A stretch of 64,000 bases of DNA, taken from positions 8,932,580-8,996,579 of the forward strand of contig NZ_AP025018.1 in assembly GCF_019977735.1 (NCBI RefSeq), read 5' to 3'. Positions within the stretch are counted from its first letter, which is position 1, and each line of letters opens with the position of its first letter. Both the position numbers and the translations under genes were made by a program. The notes under the pieces were generated by a model that had not been told where the DNA came from, made no database searches, and saw only the letters and a list, made by a program, of their open reading frames with translations. Shown here in pieces: positions 26,798 through 36,466 of the stretch. Origin of the DNA: Calothrix sp. PCC 7716 (GTDB lineage: Bacteria; Cyanobacteriota; Cyanobacteriia; Cyanobacteriales; Nostocaceae).

Positions 26798-27580
26798 ATG
26801 GAATTTAGTAGAAATTTTAAAGCATTAGTTCGTCAAAAGCTGAAAGATACAAATTCTATTCGGCGTGGTTATGCTGCAAATTATTCTAATATAAAAAATA
26901 CAAATAATTTTTCTGATTATTTGTATCAATGGAGCGAAATTAGTACTGATATTAAGAAACGTTCTGGGTTGCCAGAAATAAATGAAAATCGGATTTGGAA
27001 TATGCAATTAGCCGCAAAACATATTCACGGCTTAATGCTGGCGCCGGGACAAGTTTTTGATTTCTGGCACTGTATCCCCCGTCCAATTCTTGCTAATGGT
27101 TATAAAGAAGGACCGACTTTAGTTGGAAATCAATTAAAGTATGATGTTGGTGGTGGATTATGTCAAATTTCTACTAATGTTTTTCAAGCTATGCTATGGG
27201 CTAATTTGGAAATTTTAGAACGTTCTAACCATTCAATTGATGCTCATGGAGAAGGACGTTTTTTTACTTTAGGACAAGATGCGACGGTAGCTTATGGGTA
27301 TAAAAACTTAATTGCCCGTAACTATAGTCAAACTTCACTACAGCTACGTTTAGAGGTATTACCTGAAGAATTAAGGGTTGTTGCTAGTGTTTGGGGAACT
27401 ACTCCAAAAGCTTTAAATGTAAATATTTCTTCTACTGTTTTAGAAAAGTTGGCGCCTTCTTGCGATAATGGAAAGCCTGGTTGGCGAGTAGAAACTGTCC
27501 GGGTTGCTACAAATACTTCTCTTACCAGCGAATGGCAAGTTAATTACCGTGCAATTGATATTTACCATCCTCATGTCTGA
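26798..27580 (+). CDS. VanW-family protein
   Basis: A 260-residue cytoplasmic VanW-like protein without signal peptide. The conserved block is LAPGQVFDFW, followed by GPTLVGNQLKYDVGGGLCQISTNVFQAML, the family hallmark. VanW's biochemical role is not known; it occurs beside vancomycin-resistance and cell-envelope genes. Here it overlaps the following Ldh-type oxidoreductase gene by 8 bases (ATGTCTGA), so the two are translated together. Nearby but oppositely transcribed genes encode an ATP-grasp ligase and MurJ, also envelope functions. Confidence 0.88.
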   Translation: MEFSRNFKALVRQKLKDTNSIRRGYAANYSNIKNTNNFSDYLYQWSEISTDIKKRSGLPEINENRIWNMQLAAKHIHGLMLAPGQVFDFWHCIPRPILANGYKEGPTLVGNQLKYDVGGGLCQISTNVFQAMLWANLEILERSNHSIDAHGEGRFFTLGQDATVAYGYKNLIARNYSQTSLQLRLEVLPEELRVVASVWGTTPKALNVNISSTVLEKLAPSCDNGKPGWRVETVRVATNTSLTSEWQVNYRAIDIYHPHV

Positions 27581-28601
27581 ATATATTACGGTTTCATCTG
27601 CATCTCTCCATAATTTCCTCGAACGGGTACTGTCACCCTATGAGTTATTGCCAGAAGTTTTGAGTGCTTTGACAACTCATTTGGTCGAGGCAAATCTTTG
27701 TGGTATGGACTCGCATGGTTTGCAGCAGATTTTTGGTTATGTTAAAAGTCTTGAAAATGGACGAATTAATCCTAAACCACAAATACAAATAAATTCCAAG
27801 CGTCCGGCAATGGTTCGGATTGATGGAGATGGCGCCCCTGGTCACTATGCTGGTAAGGTAGCAATGGAAACTGCTATTACCCAAGCAACTAATTTAGGTA
27901 TGGCAGTAGTTGGAGTAAATAACAGCAATCATTTTGGCATGGCAGGTTACTATACCCGGATGGCAGCAACTGCTGGAATGATAGGTTTTGCAACTAGTGA
28001 TACTAATGCTGTAGACTTGGCGCCTTATGGAGGACGAGTAGCTAAAATTGGTAATAATCCTATTTCTGTGGGAATTCCGACGCTTACGTCTCATCCAATA
28101 GTGTTGGATATGGCAACAGGAACGGTCAGCGGTGGTAAAATAAAACACTTTAAATACCAGGGATTACCGATACCAGAAGGTTGGGGAATTACAGCGACAG
28201 GACAACCAACTCAAAACCCTAAAGATGTAGCGGTAAATTTACCTGCTTCTTACAAAGGTGCGGGTTTAGCATTTATTACAGATTTATTGTGTGGACCCTT
28301 ACTTGGTACTGCTGCTTCAATGTTCAAACAAAAATCAATTCACGACGCTGCAAATGGAACTGGGCATTTGTTCTGGGTGTTGGATATTGAAGCTTGGACA
28401 GAACGAGAAGAATTTATGCAACAAGTAGAAAAGGCAATTGCATCTTTAAAGGAAACTCCGCTTTTGGATGAGAAACAACCTATTTATTATCCAGGAGAAT
28501 TAGAAGCAATTACAAGGGAAAATCGTTTGGTAGCAGGAATTCCCGTTCCTCGAAGTTTAGTTGATGAATTAAAGGATGTATTTGGCGAAGAATTAAATTA
28601 G
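27573..28601 (+). CDS. Ldh-family (malate/L-lactate dehydrogenase type) oxidoreductase
   Basis: About 342 residues from ATG 27573 (MSEYITVSS); a longer frame upstream overlaps VanW and is not used. It belongs to the Ldh/YbiC/AllD family of NAD(P)-dependent 2-hydroxyacid dehydrogenases. Visible are the substrate-side DSHGLQQIFGYVKSL, a conserved His-containing VVGVNNSNHFGMAGYYTRMA, and the cofactor loop NPISVGIPTLTSHPIVLDMATG. The preferred substrate (malate, lactate, ureidoglycolate, others) cannot be called. It overlaps VanW by 8 bases. The function of this pairing is unclear. Confidence 0.9.
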   Translation: MSEYITVSSASLHNFLERVLSPYELLPEVLSALTTHLVEANLCGMDSHGLQQIFGYVKSLENGRINPKPQIQINSKRPAMVRIDGDGAPGHYAGKVAMETAITQATNLGMAVVGVNNSNHFGMAGYYTRMAATAGMIGFATSDTNAVDLAPYGGRVAKIGNNPISVGIPTLTSHPIVLDMATGTVSGGKIKHFKYQGLPIPEGWGITATGQPTQNPKDVAVNLPASYKGAGLAFITDLLCGPLLGTAASMFKQKSIHDAANGTGHLFWVLDIEAWTEREEFMQQVEKAIASLKETPLLDEKQPIYYPGELEAITRENRLVAGIPVPRSLVDELKDVFGEELN

Positions 28602-28660
28602 TGGTTTATATCATTTATTTTGGGGTGTTGTAGCATATCTAGATGTGTAGTCATATATAT

Positions 28661-28694
28661 TTTCACCACAGAGACACTGAGTACACTGAGAGAG
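28661..28694. repeat. CACAGAGACACTGAG-type intergenic repeat
   Basis: TTTCACCACAGAGACACTGAGTACACTGAG-like stretch, a sequence I have seen repeated between genes in cyanobacterial genomes. No other copy is obvious in the window. Confidence 0.3.
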
Positions 28695-28712
28695 GATGGA
28701 ACAATCCTCTTA

Positions 28713-30287
28713 CTAACTTTTTCTTTGTAACCTTCTCACCAATAAATCTACTTCTGGCAATTTTAACAAACTCGTCAACATCGCAAAAATTCCCAATCCG
28801 ATACAACCAGCGATGCTAACTTCTAAAAGTTGCCATCCCAACCCCTGACTACTCAAAAACCCTTCCCAAACTTTTACAAATCCCCAAGCTGTAAACCCTG
28901 CAAGTCCGGAAGCTCCTGCCAATGCTAAAATTGACAAACCCCATTCTCTCAAAGCCAAACCATTTAAACGACGGTGTAAACACCATAGCATCATTAGCAT
29001 GGCAGTGAAATTTACCCCCATTGATGCTAAAACTAACCCAGGCGCCCCAAATCTATTTACCAAAAAGTAATCTAAAATCATATTCAATAAGATATTCACC
29101 AGCGAAATTTTTAACGGTGTTTTCCCATCTTCCAAGGCGTAAAACACACGTACCAATACACCAACCCCTACACTAGTAAATGCTCCTAAACCATATGCTA
29201 CTAATATTGATGCCACTAGTTGAGATGCTTCTTCATTAAATGCTTGACGTTCGTAAACTATTCTAGTGATTGGCAAAGCTAAAGCTGATAGTAAGGTGCC
29301 CAATGGTAACATTGTCAATGCTGTAAGAATTAGGCTTTGACGGATTTTTTGTTTTAAGTCCACCCATTTCTCTTTGGCGCCTAACTGAGAAAATAGGCTC
29401 ATGTAAGGAATTAATATGGCGCTGGTAATAATACCTTTAGGAGTTTGAGCAATTAATCCTCCGTAGTTTAAGCCAGCAGCAGCATGGGGAATATAAGAAG
29501 CAAAGAATAAATCTATATATATATTAATTTGAGTCATGCCTGTAGAAATAGTTCCAGGAAGCATTAGCGCAAGTGCTTCTTTGACACCCGGTAAATTCCA
29601 GTTGAAGCTTATACGCAGTGTTCCCATTCCTTGGCGCCATTGAACAATTAACTGCATCAACCATTGCCATACTGCACCAGCTAAGGTTCCGAGCGCTAAT
29701 ATCCAAGCTCCAAGGCGCCAATATTCGGGAGAGTTAATTTTGTTTCCCAACTGCAACGCAAACCACCCCAACCCTAATATTACAGCCAAACTAGAAAACA
29801 TTGGACTCACAGAAGGAAGCCAATAATGTTGCGCTACATTTAGAGTTCCAAAACCAATCCCAATTAACCCTGATAATAAGGCAATAGGCGCCATAATTTG
29901 TAATTGGAGAATGGTAATTTCTCTCATTTGAGGCTGTAAACCAGGTGCTATGATATCAATCACTAACCCAGCACCCAACATCAAACCAACTGTAACGACT
30001 ATTAATATAGTACCAACAATGGTGGTAATAGTTTCCACTAAAGGAGCAATATCAGCACGCTCACGTTTTGCCAAAACACTGACTAAAGCACTATGTAATG
30101 GACCGTTAATTCCACCAAGAATAACTAATAAAAATCCAGGGATTATGTAAGCATAGTTATAAGCATCCGCAACAACCCCTACACCAAATACAGCCGCAAT
30201 AATCGTTGCTCTTAACAAACCAAAAAATTTGCTAATTGTAGTGGCAATTGCTACAATACCAGCAATGCTAAAAAGTGACCGCTTCAT
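28713..30287 (-). CDS. murJ: MurJ-type lipid II flippase
   Basis: About 524 residues from ATG 30287, preceded by GGGAAAGGTGG; the start overlaps the ligase stop as ATGA. It is a MOP-superfamily polytopic protein with about 14 helices and the MurJ pattern: FGVGVVADAYNYAYIIPGFLLVILGGINGPLHSALV near the start, GMTQINIYIDLFFAS in the middle and LVRVFYALEDGKTPLKISL later. MurJ flips lipid-linked peptidoglycan precursors across the membrane. Cyanobacteria often carry several MurJ paralogues, so this one, coupled to an aminomutase and a ligase, could handle another lipid or peptide cargo. Confidence 0.9.
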   Translation of the reverse strand: MKRSLFSIAGIVAIATTISKFFGLLRATIIAAVFGVGVVADAYNYAYIIPGFLLVILGGINGPLHSALVSVLAKRERADIAPLVETITTIVGTILIVVTVGLMLGAGLVIDIIAPGLQPQMREITILQLQIMAPIALLSGLIGIGFGTLNVAQHYWLPSVSPMFSSLAVILGLGWFALQLGNKINSPEYWRLGAWILALGTLAGAVWQWLMQLIVQWRQGMGTLRISFNWNLPGVKEALALMLPGTISTGMTQINIYIDLFFASYIPHAAAGLNYGGLIAQTPKGIITSAILIPYMSLFSQLGAKEKWVDLKQKIRQSLILTALTMLPLGTLLSALALPITRIVYERQAFNEEASQLVASILVAYGLGAFTSVGVGVLVRVFYALEDGKTPLKISLVNILLNMILDYFLVNRFGAPGLVLASMGVNFTAMLMMLWCLHRRLNGLALREWGLSILALAGASGLAGFTAWGFVKVWEGFLSSQGLGWQLLEVSIAGCIGLGIFAMLTSLLKLPEVDLLVRRLQRKS

Positions 30288-31291
30288 TTTTGCCACCTTT
30301 CCCAAGAAACATTAAAAATCATCTCAATCAATTCTTGATATGATAACCCAGCAGCATAAGCAACCTGAGCTAAAGAACGTTGAGGGTGTAAAGTTGCGTC
30401 AGCATTGATATCTAATAAATAAGGTTGTCCCGAAGTGGATATGCGAAAATCAAAAGTAGCATAATCTAATGGTTTTAAAAGCTGCATTAATTGCAAAACA
30501 ATTTGTTTTAGTTTTGTTAAACCAGAAGAAGATAAATCAACACCAACTTTTTTATATTTACCCTGACGTTTAGCTGTCAAATCTAAAATTTCTGAATGTA
30601 ATGATTCACCTGAAGCATTTACTGTTTCTACTCCTCCCAAAAGTACAGGCAACCCATTACCAACAACACCTACGGTAATTTCTCGACCAACTATAAATTC
30701 TTCACACAATATCGGTGCCGAAAATAATTCTCTCATTTCACCAACAATTTGTTGAAGCTTCGTTAACCCCTCTTGAGTATCAAAGCATTGTAAACCTAAA
30801 GAATAACCTTCACAACTAGGCTTTAAAATCGAAAATGACCAATTTGGTAAAAATTTAATATCTTCTGGTGAGTCATAGCGATGCCAACTAGGTGTAAGAA
30901 TTCCGCTCCACTGTAACAAAGGTTTAAGAAAATCTTTATTTAGAGTTAAACTTTTTACTGTTGCATCACCACCAGTATAAGGAATACCTAATTGTTCTAA
31001 TATAGCAGGCGCCAACGCAGTGCGATTGCGAGAAACAACTCCTACAGAAAGATTCCAGACAAAATCAGGTAACTCTTTTTCATTACTATTGAGTTTAAGT
31101 AAAGCATCTAAAGTACCAATTTTATTAACTTGATGACCTAAAGCAGTTAAACTTTCTGCTACTGCTTCCACTTCTTCTAATTCTCGCCAATGATAATGAG
31201 TTGCTTCAGTCGCATTCGGCAGCGACATAATGTCAGCTTGGCTTTCAAATAATAATCCAATTTTAATGGGTTGTTGACGATTTTGATTCAC
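30284..31291 (-). CDS. D-Ala-D-Ala-ligase-like ATP-grasp protein
   Basis: A 335-residue ATP-grasp enzyme related to Ddl. Typical elements: NLSVGVVSRNRTALAPAILEQLGIPYTGGD, TLNKDFLKPLLQWSGI, ILKPSCEGYSLGLQCFDT (grasp loop), ILCEEFIVGREITVGVVGNG and FDFRISTSGQPYLLDINAD (metal site). The end of the metal site reads DIN-ADATLHPQRS rather than the EINT-PGMT of true Ddl, so it is probably not the housekeeping enzyme. It would join two amino acids or an amino acid to a small acid with ATP. It lies 16 bases after the KamA-like gene and overlaps murJ by ATGA. Confidence 0.85.
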   Translation of the reverse strand: MNQNRQQPIKIGLLFESQADIMSLPNATEATHYHWRELEEVEAVAESLTALGHQVNKIGTLDALLKLNSNEKELPDFVWNLSVGVVSRNRTALAPAILEQLGIPYTGGDATVKSLTLNKDFLKPLLQWSGILTPSWHRYDSPEDIKFLPNWSFSILKPSCEGYSLGLQCFDTQEGLTKLQQIVGEMRELFSAPILCEEFIVGREITVGVVGNGLPVLLGGVETVNASGESLHSEILDLTAKRQGKYKKVGVDLSSSGLTKLKQIVLQLMQLLKPLDYATFDFRISTSGQPYLLDINADATLHPQRSLAQVAYAAGLSYQELIEMIFNVSWERWQK

Positions 31292-31307
31292 AAAAATTAA
31301 CTTAAAT

Positions 31308-32411
31308 TTAATTATTAAGCCAGCAAGTATCTTTATCGATATTAACGAGCATTAACTCAGGTTTGTCCACACCTATTCTAACTTGCTGCCATTTTGTTAT
31401 CAACTGCGTAGACGCTCCAGGTATGATACCCACCAATTCTAATTTGCCGTCAGTATGAGTTAAAATATAGCGAAAGCGTTTTACAGAACCATTACAATTT
31501 TTTCTCACAGCTTCTACTAACTCAATTCCTTCAACTATCGGAAATTGAAAATGAGTAGCGTGCTTGACAGGACGGGGATGAAATAAATATTGGGGTATTA
31601 CACCATAGCGATGCAAGCGTTTAAAAAGTTCGGTTAAAGTATCTATGGAATTATTAACACCTTTCATCAAAGCAATTTGAGAAGTTAGCAAACAACCAGC
31701 TTTTTGTAATGCTTCTAAAGCTTCTATTGACGCTAGTGTAAGTTCTCGTGGATGGTCGTAATGACACTGAATTACAATTTGAAATCTTGATTGATATGCT
31801 TGTAACACCTCTAATAATTCTGGGTCGCTAGTAAACCGACTGGGCAAAAATGCAGGTAATTTACTACTAATACGAACTTGCCAAATATGAGGTATTGCAG
31901 CTAAAGATTTTAATATATTTTTCAAACGATTGGTATGACAAATCATTGGGTCTCCACCAGAAAGCAACACATTATCAATTTCTGGGTGAACCGAAATATA
32001 AGCTATTGCTTCTTGTAAATCTTCTATAGTTTCTTTTACCAAAATATCACGACTCATTAGGCGCCGACGAAAGCAATAACGGCAGTGTCCAGCACAAGCC
32101 TGAGTTACAATTAATACTGCTGTTTGGTGATATTTATGCTGCAAACCTTGAACTACCGTAGAAAATTCTTCTCCACTAGTATCAAAACTACCAGCCTCAT
32201 TAAGCTCCCATTCTGAAGGAAGTAACAATCGACGCAAAGGGTCATCAGGATTTTCCCAGTCAACCAAATTAGCATAACCAATAGGAACCATCATTGGGAA
32301 CTGCTGCTTTGCTTGAGATATCCTTGCACGCTCTACAGCAGACAAAGGTAATACACTCTCTGCCTGCTGAGACATTTTGATGCTTTCTATTAACTCTTCT
32401 TTCCACTTCAT
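31308..32411 (-). CDS. KamA-family radical SAM aminomutase
   Basis: A 367-residue radical SAM enzyme of the lysine 2,3-aminomutase/EpmB group. The iron-sulfur motif CAGHCRYC supplies Cys106, Cys110 and Cys113; NVLLSGGDPMI is the SAM GGE-like element. Near the end, RFRYILTHTDGKLELVG aligns with the region that in LAM carries the PLP-binding lysine, and that Lys is present. The reaction would be a 1,2-amino shift giving a beta-amino acid; substrate unknown. EpmB normally feeds EF-P beta-lysylation, but no EF-P or EpmA gene is near. It is first in a tight KamA, ATP-grasp, MurJ operon. Confidence 0.88.
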   Translation of the reverse strand: MKWKEELIESIKMSQQAESVLPLSAVERARISQAKQQFPMMVPIGYANLVDWENPDDPLRRLLLPSEWELNEAGSFDTSGEEFSTVVQGLQHKYHQTAVLIVTQACAGHCRYCFRRRLMSRDILVKETIEDLQEAIAYISVHPEIDNVLLSGGDPMICHTNRLKNILKSLAAIPHIWQVRISSKLPAFLPSRFTSDPELLEVLQAYQSRFQIVIQCHYDHPRELTLASIEALEALQKAGCLLTSQIALMKGVNNSIDTLTELFKRLHRYGVIPQYLFHPRPVKHATHFQFPIVEGIELVEAVRKNCNGSVKRFRYILTHTDGKLELVGIIPGASTQLITKWQQVRIGVDKPELMLVNIDKDTCWLNN

Positions 32412-32491
32412 GTTTATTTAAAAACTTGCTTTATCGCAAACAAATGCTTTTAGCTTACCAGATAATCGCCCGCGAAAATTAACGGCAATAA

Positions 32492-35191
32492 TTATCTACA
32501 GACTCGGAGTTGTGGAATAACGATAAACCAGTCTTCTACGGCGCCTGATGCATCATCCATTTTTACATGACGGTATATGTTTTTGACTTTTACCTCACCT
32601 GAACGGAATTCAAATTCTCCTGGAATACACCCAACAGATGCTAAATGACTATTTCCTTGCTGAGATAAGGCGCCGACTTTTTGCCCATCTACTGTAAAAA
32701 TATCCCAACCGTTAAAATATGAGTTTACTTTTACTGACAGTTCGGCGCCTTCTGTTAAGTTTATAATGACTTCCTGATTTTTCTTGATGCTGTAATGCCC
32801 TGGAAAAATATCATGAGGAGTTAAGTCTAAACAGAACATTTGTTCTGGTAAAAAGTCTATTTTGACATTCAAATGCTCAAGTTCGGCGCCTGTCTCATTA
32901 ATAAACTGTGATTGTTCAGTGGTACACATCACAAGTTCAGATTTAGCGCGGGTCATTGCAGTGTAAAACAATCTTCGTTCTGCTTCAATTTTATTTACAT
33001 CAGTACTAAAGCCGTCTTCTAATAATATAACTTTTTCATACTCAAACCCCTTGGCGCCGTGACAAGTTGTAACTAAAACTGCATTCTCGTCTCTCACAGC
33101 TTCAAAGTTTGCGTTATATTCAAACAGTGCATCTAAAACCTCAACAATATTAATAGGTCGTGCGAAATCAGTAATACCATATCCGCGCTCGATATCGATA
33201 TCACGGGCAATTCTAAGCAAAATTTGTACTGTGGGTTCATTTAATTGGCGCCCCCACATATGAAAACAATTTTCAAACCATTCTAAAATTGATTTGTCTG
33301 GTAGAAAAAGTTGATTACGGCTTAGTTGTAATTCTTCGATTAGCTTGCAAGTTATGTAATTTTTCACAAGTTCTATATTATCTTGCCTCAAATTACAAGT
33401 TGGAATATCTGCTTTTTCTAAAAGAAATCTAATTATGTCTAAATTATCCCAATTTCGAGCAAAAACAGCTATGTCTTTTAAACTGGCGCCTTGTTCAATA
33501 CGAGAACAAATACGTTGCTGTATCCATATTGCTAGGTTTGTTGTACTATCAAATATATAAGCCTCTATTGGAAAACCTTTATAAGACTGGCGCATTGTAT
33601 CTAACCGTACCTCTTCATTAATAGTAAAGTTTCCTCGTTTTTGATTATGACTAATTAACTTATTAGCAGCAGTGATAATCGATTCACTCGAACGATAATT
33701 CTCATGAAGTACTAATTTTTTAGCTTGATACTCTTGTTCAAATTTAGTATAAATACTACCGTGGTCATCATCACCAATCACAAAAATATTTGTTTGTAAT
33801 AATTTGCTAGTATCATTTGAACCCAAAATGAATTTAATCAAACAATACTGGTTATCATCAATATCTTGATATTCATCAATAAATAAATATTCCAGATTAC
33901 CAAGCAATTCAACTCTGTGTTGTAAAGAGTTAGATTTCCCTTTCTTTTCAAAAAGTAAACAAGCTTCATTTATTAACTTATTACTATCAAGTTGAGTTTT
34001 ATAATTTTCGTTTAATGTTTGACCTAAAAGAGTTAAAGATAACTTTGGGAAGGTGAAAATACGAACTTGTGTGGCAAATTCCCCAATTAGTTTTTGCAAT
34101 TTAACTCGCATTTCTGTTATAGAGTTGCGGTTAGGAGCTAACACTAATATGCTTTGCGGGTCAACAAGCTTTATTTTCACTAAATACGCAATGCGGTGAA
34201 CAAGAGTTGTTGTTTTACCTGAACCAGGATTACCAATAACAGTTAATGCTTGGTCATCGGCTAAAACAATCTCCTTTTGAGAATCGTTAAGTAGCTCTAT
34301 TATATTTTGATAATCTTCTATATCGTTATCGGGCTGAAAAATATAGTCTGGTAAACTATAGCAGAAAGTCTCCAAGTCAGAAATACAAGAAGATTCTTGT
34401 TTTAAATTAAATTGAATTGGAATGTCATTAAAACTTTCTCCAAATAGATTATCTAGCACTTTTTCAAAAGGGGGCAAATTTGCAAGCCAATTAGAATAAG
34501 CTATTTTGGATTGAGTTATATTATTTTCATAATTCCATATTAATAATGCGGCTACACATAACCGCGTATCAAAATCATAAGACTGTGAATTTAAGAGTAA
34601 TTTTCGTAAATATGAACAATTTATGCCTGCTAGCATCTCTTTTGGCAGTTTTTCAATCGTTACTGGTGCCATATTCCAACCTAACGTATCACAAAACAGT
34701 TGCCGATATGCAATACTGCTAGAGTCTACCCCACTACCGAGTAACCAAGCTATCAATTCTTGACAAAATTCGGGTTGCGTAGAAAGCGTCTGGATCTGTT
34801 CGTATAGCATTAGTTTACTCGCACGTGCATCTTCCAATGGACTACTACAATAATATTTACCTGATTTACTGAAATTACTTAATTTAAATGTAGGTTCGAG
34901 AGGAAATGCTAGAACAGATAGTTCTAAAGTATCAATAATTTGACAATTAGATAATTGAGGTGCAACGTTAACTAAACGTGGATGATGCTCCCGGCGAAAA
35001 TTATGCCCGCAAACTCTCAAACTACAATTTTCTGGACAAGTAAGTTTTTCAAAAGCTTGGATTAAATTTTCAATAGCGAACTCGTCTGTTATATCATCAG
35101 ACACGAATTCTAGACAATATGCATTTTCTTGGGCGCCGTCCTCTAAGTCAACATAGGTATACGCCAAATCAATAAGTGGTAATGTTTTCAT
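32492..35191 (-). CDS. UvrD-like DNA helicase with an N-terminal DnaQ-like domain
   Basis: An 899-residue superfamily 1 helicase. Residues ~1-140 look like a DEDD exonuclease fold: LIDLAYTYVDLEDG at the first strand, CGHNFRREHHPRLV where ExoII (GHN...D) is expected, TLELSVLAFP and SPLEDARASKLM at ExoIII. The usual acidic residues are partly replaced (DLA, HH), so the domain may be inactive. The helicase begins near 300: Walker A GNPGSGKT at 320-327, FIDEYQDIDDNQY, GDDDHGSIY, TCHGAKGFEYEKVILLEDG, YTAMTRAKSELVM. About 110 C-terminal residues are a beta-rich extra domain. It may act in repair or defence; neither can be settled. Confidence 0.85.
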   Translation of the reverse strand: MKTLPLIDLAYTYVDLEDGAQENAYCLEFVSDDITDEFAIENLIQAFEKLTCPENCSLRVCGHNFRREHHPRLVNVAPQLSNCQIIDTLELSVLAFPLEPTFKLSNFSKSGKYYCSSPLEDARASKLMLYEQIQTLSTQPEFCQELIAWLLGSGVDSSSIAYRQLFCDTLGWNMAPVTIEKLPKEMLAGINCSYLRKLLLNSQSYDFDTRLCVAALLIWNYENNITQSKIAYSNWLANLPPFEKVLDNLFGESFNDIPIQFNLKQESSCISDLETFCYSLPDYIFQPDNDIEDYQNIIELLNDSQKEIVLADDQALTVIGNPGSGKTTTLVHRIAYLVKIKLVDPQSILVLAPNRNSITEMRVKLQKLIGEFATQVRIFTFPKLSLTLLGQTLNENYKTQLDSNKLINEACLLFEKKGKSNSLQHRVELLGNLEYLFIDEYQDIDDNQYCLIKFILGSNDTSKLLQTNIFVIGDDDHGSIYTKFEQEYQAKKLVLHENYRSSESIITAANKLISHNQKRGNFTINEEVRLDTMRQSYKGFPIEAYIFDSTTNLAIWIQQRICSRIEQGASLKDIAVFARNWDNLDIIRFLLEKADIPTCNLRQDNIELVKNYITCKLIEELQLSRNQLFLPDKSILEWFENCFHMWGRQLNEPTVQILLRIARDIDIERGYGITDFARPINIVEVLDALFEYNANFEAVRDENAVLVTTCHGAKGFEYEKVILLEDGFSTDVNKIEAERRLFYTAMTRAKSELVMCTTEQSQFINETGAELEHLNVKIDFLPEQMFCLDLTPHDIFPGHYSIKKNQEVIINLTEGAELSVKVNSYFNGWDIFTVDGQKVGALSQQGNSHLASVGCIPGEFEFRSGEVKVKNIYRHVKMDDASGAVEDWFIVIPQLRVCR

Positions 35192-35479
35192 CTTCTATCT
35201 TACCTTTCGTACAACGAGAACCTAAAAATTTAAAATTATGAGTGTCTTCTTTAGAATGATTTATTACCCTTTAATCTCTAACCTTCAGGAACACGCAATA
35301 TAATCGGTAATAATTTTAACAACACACGTAGATGCAATAACCAGATACAAAGTTAAACTACAGCATTTCGGCTTTAGTTGCAATTGTTTAAAAGTTACAT
35401 TTGTAAGAATATATGAACTTCCTTGCGATTTTATCAGTAATATTATTGAGAACTACGGGCGCTCAGGTGTTAATGTGAA

Positions 35480-35677
35480 GAAACGTATTGAACAACAAAG
35501 CCATGTTCAATCAACTCAACATCCAGCTACAACGGGTTGGCATTAACAAACCAAGAAACACAACTATATAATATGCTATCCAAAGAAGGTCAGGTTCCTA
35601 AATCTGTCACAGATAAACAATACTTTTTTGGCAATGGTATTGTTAACGCTGAAGCCGCAATTAATGCAGCTAAATAA
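35480..35677 (+). pseudogene. 3' remnant of a peptidase-like (S8-type?) gene
   Basis: The stretch ending at the TAA at 35675 reads ALTNQETQLYNMLSKEGQVP and then YFFGNGIVNAEAAINAAK, a pattern typical of the C-terminal end of subtilisin-like (S8) peptidases (GNGIVNAEAA). There is no usable start, and a different frame (SGVNVKKRIEQQSHVQST...ATTGWH, stop at ~35549) precedes it, consistent with a frameshift near 35540. The rest of the 540-base gap shows no other gene apart from a GGCAAGGATGCC hairpin at 35691. Family call is tentative. Confidence 0.4.
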
Positions 35678-35731
35678 TCTATCTAGAATAGGCAAGGATG
35701 CCTGTTCCACAAGATATTCCACAATATAAAA

Positions 35732-36466
35732 TTAATTTTGGGTGTTTGTTTGTTGGCAGAAGCTATTGGTATATTCTTTGAGTAATTGTGTATATTCTGT
35801 TGAAGGATTATTTATGTCATATAGTGATTGTAATACATCTGACCATAAGTTAGTGGGTTCACTATTTTGATGTTTAATTTGATAGTTAGAAAAATATGCG
35901 GCATGAAGTAGGGCTATTTCTTCAGACGGCGCCTGATTTATTTTTAAGTTTTGTGCTAATGCTTGTAAATCAGATTGTATTTTTTCGCGCTCAGGTTGTG
36001 GCATAATTTGAATGGTTTGCCAATCTGTAATTTTATCTAAATTATTTTCTGCGTTTACAAGACGCCATTGATAAAATTTGCCAGCTTTAAGAGGTGTATT
36101 TTTACTGTATAATAATTTTTGAGTAGAAAGAGTAACAGGTTGTTCCCATACTGTATCTTGGTTGCCTTCGTACTCGCGCAAAACTATTTTAACTTGTTTA
36201 TCTGCTCCTGAATATTTCCATAAAAATAGTGGACGGTTGTGCCAAACTATGTATGTACCGTATGGTGGTGAAATAGAACAAATTGAGCCGCGCGATGTTT
36301 TAGGTTTGCGGGGTGGACGACGAGGCCATATCGAGATTAATTTTGATACTCTTGTTTGGGCAAAAGTTTGAAGTGATTTTATCTTAGTAAAACTTTCGCC
36401 TGTGATAGTATAACTTATTATAAACGGCAATATAATTAGTAATACGCGGTAATTTATATTAAACAT
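35732..36466 (-). CDS. DUF928-like secreted protein of the second CHAT module
   Basis: About 244 residues from ATG 36466 (MFNINYRVLLII), which overlaps the CHAT-CHASE2 stop by 8 bases; an ATG at 36493 is also possible. It has an N-terminal hydrophobic segment and a basic RRPPRKPKTSRGSICSISPP linker, then a beta-rich domain (PLFLWKYSG, YQWRLVNAE) and C-terminal helices (EEIALLHAAYFSNYQIKHQ). This layout parallels the DUF928 protein at 13074-13820, including the Arg/Pro-rich linker and the helical end, though sequence identity looks low. It is directly downstream of a CHASE2 protein in both modules. Function unknown. Confidence 0.7.
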   Translation of the reverse strand: MFNINYRVLLIILPFIISYTITGESFTKIKSLQTFAQTRVSKLISIWPRRPPRKPKTSRGSICSISPPYGTYIVWHNRPLFLWKYSGADKQVKIVLREYEGNQDTVWEQPVTLSTQKLLYSKNTPLKAGKFYQWRLVNAENNLDKITDWQTIQIMPQPEREKIQSDLQALAQNLKINQAPSEEIALLHAAYFSNYQIKHQNSEPTNLWSDVLQSLYDINNPSTEYTQLLKEYTNSFCQQTNTQN

